From: a bacterium
Lineage (GTDB): Bacteria; Vulcanimicrobiota; Xenobia; Xenobiales; JADMJV01
Length of the DNA stretch: 64,000 bases
NCBI GenBank assembly: GCA_030149525.1
Contig: JASBRJ010000288.1
Coordinates: 55,140-119,139 of the forward strand
Direction: 5' to 3'
Below, one piece after another: positions 35,501 through 43,090 of the stretch. The notes under the pieces were generated by a model, which was not told where the DNA came from, did no database searches, and was given only the letters and a program-made list of their open reading frames with translations. The stretch's first letter is position 1. Each line of letters starts with the position of its first letter. The translations under genes were made by a program, and so were the position numbers.

Positions 35501-36168
35501 GTTGCAAGACCAGAATCGGTCACCTCAAGCATTTTCTAGACAACTTCGGTGGAGTCAACCTGGGAGCTCGGGAAGACTACGAGCGACTGTTCTCCCGTCA
35601 CCAGGGTCTGGAGACTCAGATCACCGATCTGGTAGAAGGCAAAGAAAGTCTACAAAAGATCATGCGCGAGTTGGATGAGGCCACCACTCATCTTTTCCGC
35701 GAGACCTTCGCCAAGGTCAACGAAACCTTCGCAAGACTCTTCAGCGATCTGTTCGGAGGCGGACACGCCCAACTGGAACTGTGTGACCCCGAAGACCCGC
35801 TGGAATCCGGTGTGGACATCGTGGCTTGCCCTCCCGGTAAGCGTCGCCAGAATATGATGCTGATGTCGTCGGGAGAACGAGCCCTCTCGGCCATCGCCTT
35901 CCTGATGGCCCTGTTGGCCTGTAAGCCAAGTCCCATTGTTATTCTGGACGAGCTGGACGCGCCGCTTGATGAGCGAAACGTGGAAAAGGTCGCCACCCGA
36001 TTGCTGGAGTTCTCCACCAGTTCTCAATTCCTGGTGGTCACCCACAACCGGAAAACCATGGAATTTGCCGATCTGCTCTACGGGGTTACTATGACGGAAC
36101 CGGGTGTTTCCCGAGTTCTCTCTGTCGAGCTTGCCGAAGTGGAAGAGAAGCTGGGAGCGCTAGGCTAG
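32596..36168 (+). CDS. smc: Chromosome segregation protein SMC
   Basis: An 1190-residue SMC ATPase of usual length. The N-terminal head has Walker A GPNGSGKSNLTDAI; long coiled-coil arms flank a hinge (near 505-660, with VVGLVGELIKVPSGLEVAFE and GGEYLNPSGALTGGA). The C-terminal head has the signature MSSGERALSAIAFLMALL and Walker B IVILDELDAPLDERNV. The signature reads SSGE where most SMCs have SGGE. Start is GTG. SMC works with ScpA and ScpB, not seen here, to organise and separate chromosomes. Confidence 0.97.
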   Translation: MYLKRLELFGFKTFSKKTVIEYPHGFMCVVGPNGSGKSNLTDAIRFCLGESQVKALRATKLDELIFAGTPDKQPAPYCEVTVVFDNTDGTLPMDLSEVAITRRLTRDGGSKFALNGTTCRLKDIHEMLMGSGVGPGSFFVLGGKEVDRVLSNDPKDRRMMLEETASVNKYRFRKKEAARKLDQTEDNLVRLNDILREVGEQLAESKRQLQRYERYKASKDELANLQRRVALHDVTSLRAKAQSLNAQVTQIQTLMAEAEEQEKAARVAMESISGEKEAADREREKLSAQLSALRERTGATTAAINSLEARRQQLKDQVKSAGDLVNTGADRVQTQMERINELSGRRNELSGELSRARQHLELISEELGRLPQEAGGEPAAELRQQKESYLKRQRLLQDEASRDQAEESADFDRKEELEFRRLELHEEKDKKKSGEDTVEFFDLEAVEKEHAEILEQIEKLKSRRDQFQGDLVEQIANGRELENHRRPLVARIAEFEALAEDRSSLPPSVRTVMGWGNPGVVGLVGELIKVPSGLEVAFEAALGGSVNHIITRDKRTASDLIGELKRQRAGRCTFWPLDLNRSSGRRPDIPDRRGVVGWALELLGYPPEVESVLQQLLGRTVIMEDMPTALALYERCYGSRPHLVTRGGEYLNPSGALTGGARRQSQSGVLAARSKLNQARQDLAALEQASLRVVQRIEKLQNGLEEAEGALRRRQEKLQELSAVLAKGRAQSQEMVRQQERMQAEIQRLEVELDKLTERQEKRHGRQQARAEEAQRLEEALQKLEADLATFAQQESELTQKREAMRGERLQAELRVERAEERIKDLERERLREEERLSDLRQDRARSEQDLARCSEGLSALDDEEERLKREASDLVKRVEVKTEELRQVRLSHQEIDEKAERLNKDFARAAGALQKHNAELHRVELERTKITTQYEDSIARLSDGQSNREELIQMAEQTEPLSPEEMIGCKTRIGHLKHFLDNFGGVNLGAREDYERLFSRHQGLETQITDLVEGKESLQKIMRELDEATTHLFRETFAKVNETFARLFSDLFGGGHAQLELCDPEDPLESGVDIVACPPGKRRQNMMLMSSGERALSAIAFLMALLACKPSPIVILDELDAPLDERNVEKVATRLLEFSTSSQFLVVTHNRKTMEFADLLYGVTMTEPGVSRVLSVELAEVEEKLGALG

Positions 36169-36864
36169 ATGAAACTGCTGGACACTTTGAAATCCGAGTT
36201 CGCTCTTATGGTGAGCTTGCCCAAAAACGATCCCAAGTTGGCTGAAGCCGCCGTTAAAGCCGGAGCCCAGTGCCTCAAGGTTCATGTCAATTGCCATCAC
36301 TACGCCTCCGACACTCGTTTCGGAAGTTGGCAAGAAGAGAAAGCGGTGATCTCCGAGATCCTCAGTGTGATGGGAGACGTTCCATTGGGCATCGTCACCG
36401 GTGAGGCCACTCAGCCAAGCCCCCAAGACCTGGAAGAGATCTGCCACAGCGGCATCGATTTCTGGGACCTCTTCTGCCGTTACACTCCACCGGAATACAT
36501 GGACCTCCCCAAGCTGGGAAGGATGGTGGCTATTGACTCGGGATGGGAGCCCTGGCTGGTGGAATCCCTGGGCGCTCTGGGAGTCAACGTCATCGAGAGT
36601 TCCATTATCCCCCGAGAACTGTACCGCAGCCCTCTCAACCTGGAAGATGTGGCCCGCTATCGACGACTGGCTCAATGCTCTCCCATGCCGATTCTGATCC
36701 CCACTCAAAAAGACATCAAGCCTCACCAGGTAGGCTCCTTAAAGAAGGCCGGAGCTGCTGGAATCACCATCGGGGCTGTGGTCACCGGACTTGAGTTGAA
36801 CGGCTTGGCCGAAGCCACCGCCGCTTTCCGAGAGGCCATCGACAACCTCAAACAGCTTGCCTGA
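36169..36864 (+). CDS. TIM-barrel-like protein of unknown function
   Basis: A 231-residue protein whose ATG directly follows the smc TAG with no spacer, implying coupling. Alternating strand-helix pattern with short signature strands (FALMVSLPKND, CLKVHVNCHHY, PLGIVTGEA, VNVIESSII, PILIPTQKDI, AAGITIGAVVTG) suggests a beta/alpha barrel of the phosphate-binding type, near N-acylmannosamine-6-P epimerase or IGPS folds. His-Cys-His-His in the second strand (VNCHHY) could bind a metal. I cannot assign a reaction. Confidence 0.65.
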   Translation: MKLLDTLKSEFALMVSLPKNDPKLAEAAVKAGAQCLKVHVNCHHYASDTRFGSWQEEKAVISEILSVMGDVPLGIVTGEATQPSPQDLEEICHSGIDFWDLFCRYTPPEYMDLPKLGRMVAIDSGWEPWLVESLGALGVNVIESSIIPRELYRSPLNLEDVARYRRLAQCSPMPILIPTQKDIKPHQVGSLKKAGAAGITIGAVVTGLELNGLAEATAAFREAIDNLKQLA

Positions 36865-36866
36865 TC

Positions 36867-38435
36867 CTACTTGGTCAGTGCCGATCTAACCGCCCTCATA
36901 TTGGGAAAACGGTCGTTCACATCTTTGGCTATCATGCGATCCACGGCAGAGGCGATACTCGATTTGAGACGAGGACGGAGCAGCCTCAGTGGTCGGGGTT
37001 TGTCGTGCACATGTTGATAGGCCAACGCAATCGGTTCTTCTGCATTGAACGGCTTGCGACCGGTCAAAAGTTCGTAGAGCACGATACCTAGCGAATACTG
37101 ATCGGAACGGGCGTCGGTGTAGCCGCGGAATTGCTCCGGGGACATGTAGTGGGGCGTGCCGGCGGTAAAACCCGTTTTGGTCGCGGTTGAGAGATCCGCC
37201 CCTTTCACCAGCCCGAAGTCGGCTAAGACAGCCCGCCCTTTTCGAAAGAAGATGTTAGACGGTTTGACGTCTCGATGGACGATCTCTTTTCCATGGAGAT
37301 AATCCAAGGCATCGCACAGGTCGACGGCAATTTCCAGAGCCTCCTGGAGGGGTAACGCCCCCCTATCGATTCTGTCTCTCAAAGTTCCACCCGGCAGATA
37401 TTCGGACATGATATACATTCGGTTATCGCTCGCTTGACCCACGTCGATCACTCTGAGTACGCCGGGATGATCCAGGGAGATAGAAACTCTGGCCTCGTGC
37501 CGGAAGCGCTTCTGGACGTCTTCCTGCCGGAGCAAATGAGCAAAGAGAAACTTGACCGCCACAGAGCTTCCCGCAAGGTCTCTGAACTCATACACTTCCC
37601 CATTGGAACCGGAGCCGATTAAACCAAATTGCTGGTACCCGGATATAAGTTGGGACGCGTCTGCGGCTACGGTATCCGACTGCGAGATGGGAGCAGACTC
37701 TCGCCTTCGATAAAGAAATTGGCAATAATCGACTCGAACAACATCCCCATCCTCAAGAACCGTATCTTGGTGGACATCCAACACCATCCCCTCTCGTTGA
37801 ACACAGACGCGAGCACCTGAAGAGACCACCACCTGAAAAGACTGCCGCTGCCGGTTCCACTCCACCCTGACTCCGACCCCGAGCAGGTTCGAATTGTCTT
37901 TCTTTAGGAGATCGCTGAAGCCGTTGGGGAGCAACTGGAGAGTATGAACTGAGCTGTCCTCCTCCTGGTGGAGCACTTCCATAACTTCAGCCTCGTCCCT
38001 TACGGGCTCCACGGCTTGAGAGGCTTCAGACTCATCCTCAGGTGGCGGGGTGACAACTCTGTCTCCCTTTGCAGGAAAGCTCAACTTGGGGAGTGCCAAC
38101 CGGATACTTTTGCGCTCCAGGACAATGTTATTGTGACCGATGGTGATTTGAGCGTTACTTCCCAGGACCACGCTTTCCGTTTTTTCGATGAGCCGACCGT
38201 TCACTCGACTGGGACTGGTGGTCGAAAGATGCTCAAAGGCGAATCGATGCTCCTGAGGATACCACTGAAAATTGGCATGATGTTCCGAAACACCCGGGTC
38301 GTCGAAAAGAAGCCAACCGTACTTCTTCTCATCCTTGGTCCCCCGACCCAAACACAGCATGCCGGGTTTCAACTCAAAGCCCTCACCGGCCCGTGAGCCC
38401 GACACAATATAGAGATGATAACCCGTTCTGGACAT
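36867..38435 (-). CDS. FHA-domain Ser/Thr protein kinase
   Basis: A 522-residue soluble kinase. Residues 1-110 are an FHA domain (LCLGRGTKDEKK, DPGVSEHHANF, SRVNGRLIE). Residues 175-250 look like a second, degenerate FHA-like beta region. Residues 260-522 form a Hanks-type kinase: GSGSNGEVYEF (P-loop), VAVKFLF (Lys), HRDVKPSNIFF (catalytic loop), ADFGLVKG (metal loop) and GTPHYMSPEQ (activation-loop end). No membrane segment, unlike PknB, so input probably comes through the FHA module. It is adjacent and parallel to a second kinase gene. Confidence 0.92.
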   Translation of the reverse strand: MSRTGYHLYIVSGSRAGEGFELKPGMLCLGRGTKDEKKYGWLLFDDPGVSEHHANFQWYPQEHRFAFEHLSTTSPSRVNGRLIEKTESVVLGSNAQITIGHNNIVLERKSIRLALPKLSFPAKGDRVVTPPPEDESEASQAVEPVRDEAEVMEVLHQEEDSSVHTLQLLPNGFSDLLKKDNSNLLGVGVRVEWNRQRQSFQVVVSSGARVCVQREGMVLDVHQDTVLEDGDVVRVDYCQFLYRRRESAPISQSDTVAADASQLISGYQQFGLIGSGSNGEVYEFRDLAGSSVAVKFLFAHLLRQEDVQKRFRHEARVSISLDHPGVLRVIDVGQASDNRMYIMSEYLPGGTLRDRIDRGALPLQEALEIAVDLCDALDYLHGKEIVHRDVKPSNIFFRKGRAVLADFGLVKGADLSTATKTGFTAGTPHYMSPEQFRGYTDARSDQYSLGIVLYELLTGRKPFNAEEPIALAYQHVHDKPRPLRLLRPRLKSSIASAVDRMIAKDVNDRFPNMRAVRSALTK

Positions 38436-38535
38436 GAATTCCCCGATACCTTCTATCCGTTACTGCCACTTACTTAAGGCTTATACCTCTTAGACTTTCA
38501 GGATCAAGATCGGAAAAGGATCGGACGCGAGCAGG

Positions 38536-39915
38536 TTAAGATGGATCCAGGGAGCCGCAAAAAGTATCCGTGTCATCCGTTTCATCATCCCACTTCAGAA
38601 GCAAGAGTTTATCGGAAAGCGCCTGCCTTGCCTCTTCTACAGAAGCAAATCTCTCAGCGGGCTCCTTCTCCAGCATTTTCATAACGGCTGCCTCAATATC
38701 CGCGGGAATTCGAGGTTCAATTTCAGACAGTGCCTCGGGAACGACTCTGAGATGCTGATAGATAAGAAGTTCTGCCTTCGTCTGTTGAAAAGGCCGTCGA
38801 CCGGTAAGTATCTCATACAGGACAACTCCCAGGGAGTATTGATCAGAGGCCTTCTTCGGTTCGTTTTCAACCTGCTCCGGCGCAACATAGGCGGGAGTCC
38901 CCATCACCTGGCCGGTCATGGTGAGGGCGGTCATTTCATCCCCCCCGACCAGCCCAAGATCCATCAGCTTCAAAGTTCCGTCCTTACAGACAAAAATATT
39001 ATCCGGCTTAACATCCCTATGAAGCATCCCGTTGTCATGAATGTACTGAAGACAGGACCCTATCTGCTCTATCACTTCACAGGCCAGACGAGGAGGAACG
39101 TAGTTTTTTCGCTGAATCTCCTCCTTCAGAGTGTGGCCGTCGAGGAACTCGGTCACCACGAAAAGCCTGCCCTCGGCATCAATACCTTCGCTTTCGAAAC
39201 GGAGAAGATTGGGATGCTCCAATTGCGACAGAGCCGACATTTCACGATTGAAGCGCCGGCGAAAGTCTTGTTGTTGGGAAAGTTCGGGACGAAGAGACTT
39301 GATGGCAACCAGTTCGCCACGAGAGTTCTTTGCCTTAAAGACCTCCCCCATACCCCCCTGACCAATCAACTGCACGTCGGCAAAGGTAGCAAACCTGATG
39401 TCGATCGCTGTCGATTCGGAACCTACGGCTCTTCTTCGATGCTTCAAAAGCTTGAGAAAGAAGACTGACATTATGACAGTTGTCAGCAAGAACAGTGGAA
39501 AAGAAACCGCAGCCTGCAGACGCTGCCAGGAGGTGAGCGGCAATTCCAGGACTCCGGCGAGGGGAATCCGCCGCGCCTTCATCAGATCGGCCAGCTTGAC
39601 AAATTCCGCTTCGCTTTCCCAGCTCTCGCCGAACCAGAGGGGAACACGATATTTCAGCTGGATCAACTCGCGCTTCTTAGACAGTTCAACCTCTTCAAGT
39701 TCGAGAGCCTCCACTCGAGAGCTGAGTCCAACGGAGCGAAAGCCTTCACTCCCCATAACGAACACTTCGGCCTCGGGAGAAACGACGAACTTCACTTTCA
39801 CGGTCTCGGCTACGCCCGTGGCCGTACAGGTTAGAAAGAGAAGGAGAAGAATCTGTATCGGAATGAGACGGCGAGGCCTTACGATTGTGGAGACAGTGGC
39901 GGTAGCCGGACTCAT
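38536..39915 (-). CDS. Membrane-anchored Ser/Thr protein kinase
   Basis: About 459 residues. A signal or anchor segment (IPIQILLLLFLTCTATGVAE), a 100-residue extracytoplasmic domain, a membrane helix near 145-165 (FPLFLLTTVIMSVFFL), then a Hanks-type kinase with GQGGMGEVFKA, VAIKSLRPE, HRDVKPDNIF, MDLGLVGGD (DLG in place of DFG) and GTPAYVAPEQ. Topology places the kinase inside and a sensor domain outside. The ATG at 39915 has AGAAGGGA; this puts its start 53 bases inside the opposite-strand pseudopilin gene. Confidence 0.9.
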   Translation of the reverse strand: MSPATATVSTIVRPRRLIPIQILLLLFLTCTATGVAETVKVKFVVSPEAEVFVMGSEGFRSVGLSSRVEALELEEVELSKKRELIQLKYRVPLWFGESWESEAEFVKLADLMKARRIPLAGVLELPLTSWQRLQAAVSFPLFLLTTVIMSVFFLKLLKHRRRAVGSESTAIDIRFATFADVQLIGQGGMGEVFKAKNSRGELVAIKSLRPELSQQQDFRRRFNREMSALSQLEHPNLLRFESEGIDAEGRLFVVTEFLDGHTLKEEIQRKNYVPPRLACEVIEQIGSCLQYIHDNGMLHRDVKPDNIFVCKDGTLKLMDLGLVGGDEMTALTMTGQVMGTPAYVAPEQVENEPKKASDQYSLGVVLYEILTGRRPFQQTKAELLIYQHLRVVPEALSEIEPRIPADIEAAVMKMLEKEPAERFASVEEARQALSDKLLLLKWDDETDDTDTFCGSLDPS

Positions 39916-40234
39916 TTCCCTTCTCATCCTCCTCTGCCTGGGTCTCGTGCCTTCGTTCAAGTTGAGCAACCGTCAGGCTAGTCTTCGACTGCACGCCGGT
40001 CGATTGGCTCAGTCGACGCTCGAGCAAAAACGTTCTGAACCTTTCGAAGACGTTGTGGGCAACGCCTCTGAGAAAATCATCGTGGAGGGGCAACCCTACG
40101 ATGTGGAAGTGGTCGTCGGTCCGGGGAGCCGGCCGGATATCACCAAACGGGTGCGAGTTGTGGTTCGATGGGATTGGAAGGGGAGAACCTCCAGCATCTT
40201 TAGAGAGACGATACTGGTGAGAGTTCCGAGATGA
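39863..40234 (+). CDS. Type II secretion/type IV pilus-like pseudopilin
   Basis: A 123-residue protein. MRRRGLTIVETVAVAGLISLL is a prepilin leader plus the conserved Glu5 after the cleavage site (G|LTIVE), followed by a hydrophobic helix. The rest is a short polar globular domain. PilD-type peptidase would process it. It overlaps the next pseudopilin by four bases (ATGA at 40231). Its 5' end overlaps the divergent kinase gene. The minor-pseudopilin class (GspI-like) is likely. Confidence 0.8.
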   Translation: MRRRGLTIVETVAVAGLISLLILLCLGLVPSFKLSNRQASLRLHAGRLAQSTLEQKRSEPFEDVVGNASEKIIVEGQPYDVEVVVGPGSRPDITKRVRVVVRWDWKGRTSSIFRETILVRVPR

Positions 40235-40839
40235 GAGGGCCCTCACGCGGCATGAGCTTGCCCGAACTTCTGGTGGGACTCTTTCTCACTACGATTTTTA
40301 TGGGCTTACTCCACCAACTCTTTCAGACCACCTACCGGGTGGGACACGAAGAGATGGGCCGCGCCTCCACGGAGCAAGCCCTCCATGTGGTGGGGAACGC
40401 GCTGCAGTCCGATCTCAAGGGCACCAGTCCGGGAGGTCTCTCGCTAGTTCCCGATGGATCGCGGGTGGCCACTCATCCCATATCGTCGGTGACAGACAGG
40501 GGAAGCCTGATCTATCAGGACCGACTGTGGTTGTGGGCTTTTGATTCCAACCAGAACATTCTCACGCGAAGCGAACTTTTGGAAAATGCAAACCGACGGT
40601 TTGAAGGTCCGGCTCTGAGACTTGAGCCCGCTGAGTTGATGGCGGTTAATCCCGGTGAGAGAATCAGTCGGTCGCTCAAGAATGTCACGGAGTTTGTTGT
40701 GCAAAACCCACCGGGCGTAACGGCTCCTCACGTGGGCACGCCTTTAAGAATCTCGATGAAAGTGACTCGTTCGGAACTCCGAACACGGAGTGAGATAACT
40801 TACGAAACGGCTGTTCATCTTAGAACAGCGAGGCTGTAA
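40231..40839 (+). CDS. GspJ/PulJ-like minor pseudopilin
   Basis: A 202-residue protein with leader MRGPSRG followed by MSLPELLVGLFLTTIFMGLL, the prepilin cleavage site with Pro-Glu at the expected place. Its length and C-terminal (LRISMKVTRSELRTRSEI) fit GspJ-type minor pseudopilins. Start overlaps the previous stop as ATGA, so both are coupled. It probably caps a pseudopilus assembled with the GspF-like protein encoded 4 kb away on the other strand. Confidence 0.8.
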   Translation: MRGPSRGMSLPELLVGLFLTTIFMGLLHQLFQTTYRVGHEEMGRASTEQALHVVGNALQSDLKGTSPGGLSLVPDGSRVATHPISSVTDRGSLIYQDRLWLWAFDSNQNILTRSELLENANRRFEGPALRLEPAELMAVNPGERISRSLKNVTEFVVQNPPGVTAPHVGTPLRISMKVTRSELRTRSEITYETAVHLRTARL

Positions 40840-40993
40840 CCTATCGCTTAGAGACCCGCACAGGCCAAGCGGCGCGAAAGCGCAGATCTGAGATTTTTAA
40901 AGCTTTTCCTGATTTGGGGTTGTAGCACATGTTGGTCGTCTCCTACACCTAGCATCACACCAAAGTAAGGATTGTAAAGGGCCAATTAATTTT

Positions 40994-42481
40994 TTATCCG
41001 GAAGCCGCCTTTTTCTCAGTCAGCGGACTCTCCAGCATCGCCACCGCGCGGCTGGGAAAGAAGTAGACGAACCGGCTCCCCTTCTCGGGCTCCGACTCCA
41101 CCATTATCCCTCCGTGATGACCTTCCATAATTCCGTGCACGGCCGCTAAGCCGAGACCCCTGCCCACAAACTTGGTGGAGAAGAACGGCTCAAAAATCTG
41201 ACCCACAAGTTCCTTATCCATTCCCATTCCGGAATCTCGCACCTCAATCCAACTATACTGCCCCCCTTCCATCTGGGAGCCGTATTGTAGGGCTTTAAAG
41301 TCTTCTCGACACAGGAGCCCCGAGCCCGCTCTCAAGGTAATTGTGCCCCGTCGACCCTGCAAGGCTTCACCGGCATTCTGCACCGTATTGATCAAGAGCT
41401 GCTGAATCTGGTGTCGATCACCGTAGATATAGACTTTGGAATGAGGCCATTCATGTTGGATCTCTGCCTTAGGCGGAAGATTCGCCTCCACAATCGGCAA
41501 AATCTCACCGATGAGAGCGTTAAGATCGATAGTCTCCTCCACAAAGTTACCTTCGCCGGAAAAGTCGAGCATCTGTTGAACGATTTTTCGCGCTCGCTCA
41601 AGACCACGCCTCAGGTTCTTGAAATAGGCCCCGGGGTTCCCATCGGGGTAAAGGCTCTCCATTTCAGCAAGCTCCGTGTTGCCGAACAAGCCCACCAGGA
41701 GATTATTGAAGTCGTGGGCCAAACCCGCCGCTAACAAGCCCAAACTTTGACGCCTTTGCGCTTCAAGAGCCGCCTCCAGAACTTCACGACGGGAGTTCTC
41801 CGCTTCCACTTCTCGTGTCACGTCGGACCAGGTGGTGCAGAAAAGCTCACCTTCATAGCCCCTCATGTTGACCAGGTAGGTGTGTTCATGAAGGTAGCGG
41901 CGCTCACCGTTGAGCAAAACTTTGCGAGTGGTCCGATCGCATACGGGCCTATCGACATTGGGAGTCTTGTTTCCGAACCAGTCGCAGTAGGTTCGATTGA
42001 CGAGGATGGTGTCTCCATTGGCGCCTCGCACCTGCAGGGCAAGACTCAGTCCGTCTACCAATCCCTGAAGTCTCCGTCGTTCAAAATGGAGTTCCGTATG
42101 CCGCTGCTTGAGCAGCTCCAAGCTCTCGTTGAGACGGGAGAGCGCCGAACACTCCTCCGGGGGCTTAATGTGAAGAAGAATGGCAGAGTCAGGCTTTCCA
42201 GGAGGCACAAGGACAGAACCACGAACGCGATATTTTACCGGTTCTGAGGTTCCCAGCGTGAGGGTGCCCGGGAGGGGCTGACTGGTTCGCCAGCAGGCTG
42301 CCAAAAATTTCCTTACCGGAGTCTGTTCGGTATCGACCATGTCTGTGAGTTTCGTTCCTTCGAGAGAGTCCCCCAGCCCGAACAAAGCCTTAGCTGCTCG
42401 ATTGGCACAGAATATCGTTCCGTAGGGGTCCACAGCGACCAGCGGCTCGGAGAGCGCCTCTATGAAGACTCGAGTATTCAC
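40994..42481 (-). CDS. NtrB-like PAS histidine kinase
   Basis: A 495-residue soluble kinase. GTG at 42481 overlaps the stop of the MetOD1 gene (GTGA), so translation is coupled. Residues 4-110 are a PAS domain (LVAVDPYGTIFCANRAAKALFG); a second PAS-like domain (VRGANGDTILVNRTYC) follows a coiled stretch. The dimerisation segment LLAAGLAHDFNNLLVG has the phospho-His; the ATPase has NTVQNAGEAL, DSGMGMDKE and GRGLGLAAVHGIM. No membrane span or receiver. It likely receives its cue from the adjacent MetOD1 protein. No partner response regulator is nearby. Confidence 0.9.
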   Translation of the reverse strand: MNTRVFIEALSEPLVAVDPYGTIFCANRAAKALFGLGDSLEGTKLTDMVDTEQTPVRKFLAACWRTSQPLPGTLTLGTSEPVKYRVRGSVLVPPGKPDSAILLHIKPPEECSALSRLNESLELLKQRHTELHFERRRLQGLVDGLSLALQVRGANGDTILVNRTYCDWFGNKTPNVDRPVCDRTTRKVLLNGERRYLHEHTYLVNMRGYEGELFCTTWSDVTREVEAENSRREVLEAALEAQRRQSLGLLAAGLAHDFNNLLVGLFGNTELAEMESLYPDGNPGAYFKNLRRGLERARKIVQQMLDFSGEGNFVEETIDLNALIGEILPIVEANLPPKAEIQHEWPHSKVYIYGDRHQIQQLLINTVQNAGEALQGRRGTITLRAGSGLLCREDFKALQYGSQMEGGQYSWIEVRDSGMGMDKELVGQIFEPFFSTKFVGRGLGLAAVHGIMEGHHGGIMVESEPEKGSRFVYFFPSRAVAMLESPLTEKKAASG

Positions 42482-43011
42482 AAGATTGGCCGGAAATACT
42501 CTCTTCCTGAATAGCCTCCCGAATCGGGAGGTTGAAAGGAAACTGCAACCCTGCATTTTTCATCGCCTGAGGCGATGGTTTCCTCTAGTTCCACATGGGC
42601 GTATCCAAGATTGTTAGAAGTGACCGAACCGAAGACGTTAGAGGTCATCATGCAAAGAGATTGGCGCCCTTTCACTCTACAGCCGAAAGGGCACTGGGAG
42701 TTCTCAAAAACGACGCCATCTTCACTCTCCTCCACAACGCGAAAATCACTCCCGATGGTCCGCTTAAAGTCCAGCAGAGCCTCAATCACCTGCTCAACGG
42801 TCATGCGGCGGGTCTGATTTTTTTCACAGTAGATCCGATTGACCCAATCGCCCAATTTCTGTCCAACCAGGCTCACAAAACCGACAGTCTCCTCTTCCCC
42901 GATCACGTCCTGGAGGGTCCCGGTGAGTTGAGAAAGGAGCTCACGAAGGAAAAGATCTCTGTCGAGTTCCTCTCTCTTCAGCTTTTCTATCTCTACCGCT
43001 CCTGAATCCAT
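42478..43011 (-). CDS. Methanogen output domain 1 (MetOD1)-like sensor protein
   Basis: A 177-residue protein. The C-terminal part (NSQCPFGCRVKGRQSLCMM, TSNVFGSVTSNNLGYAHVEL, then SGDEKCRVAVSF) matches the MetOD1 pattern, a V4R-related domain often found beside signalling modules. Cysteines at CPFGC and SLC may bind a metal or haem. GGGAG lies upstream of the ATG. It precedes and is coupled to a PAS histidine kinase, so it may be a ligand-binding partner in signalling. Ligand unknown. Confidence 0.65.
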   Translation of the reverse strand: MDSGAVEIEKLKREELDRDLFLRELLSQLTGTLQDVIGEEETVGFVSLVGQKLGDWVNRIYCEKNQTRRMTVEQVIEALLDFKRTIGSDFRVVEESEDGVVFENSQCPFGCRVKGRQSLCMMTSNVFGSVTSNNLGYAHVELEETIASGDEKCRVAVSFQPPDSGGYSGREYFRPIL

Positions 43012-43090
43012 AAAAGACGCTCCCTTCTCTCAAAGGATTGTCCTTGCAAGATGTTTCCACTCTTGCTTCCCCTCGATCGGTCGACCGATT

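Noticed and set aside
39398..39862. Longer N-terminus for the first pseudopilin
   Set aside because: It would place hundreds of bases antisense to the kinase gene before a clear prepilin leader at 39863.
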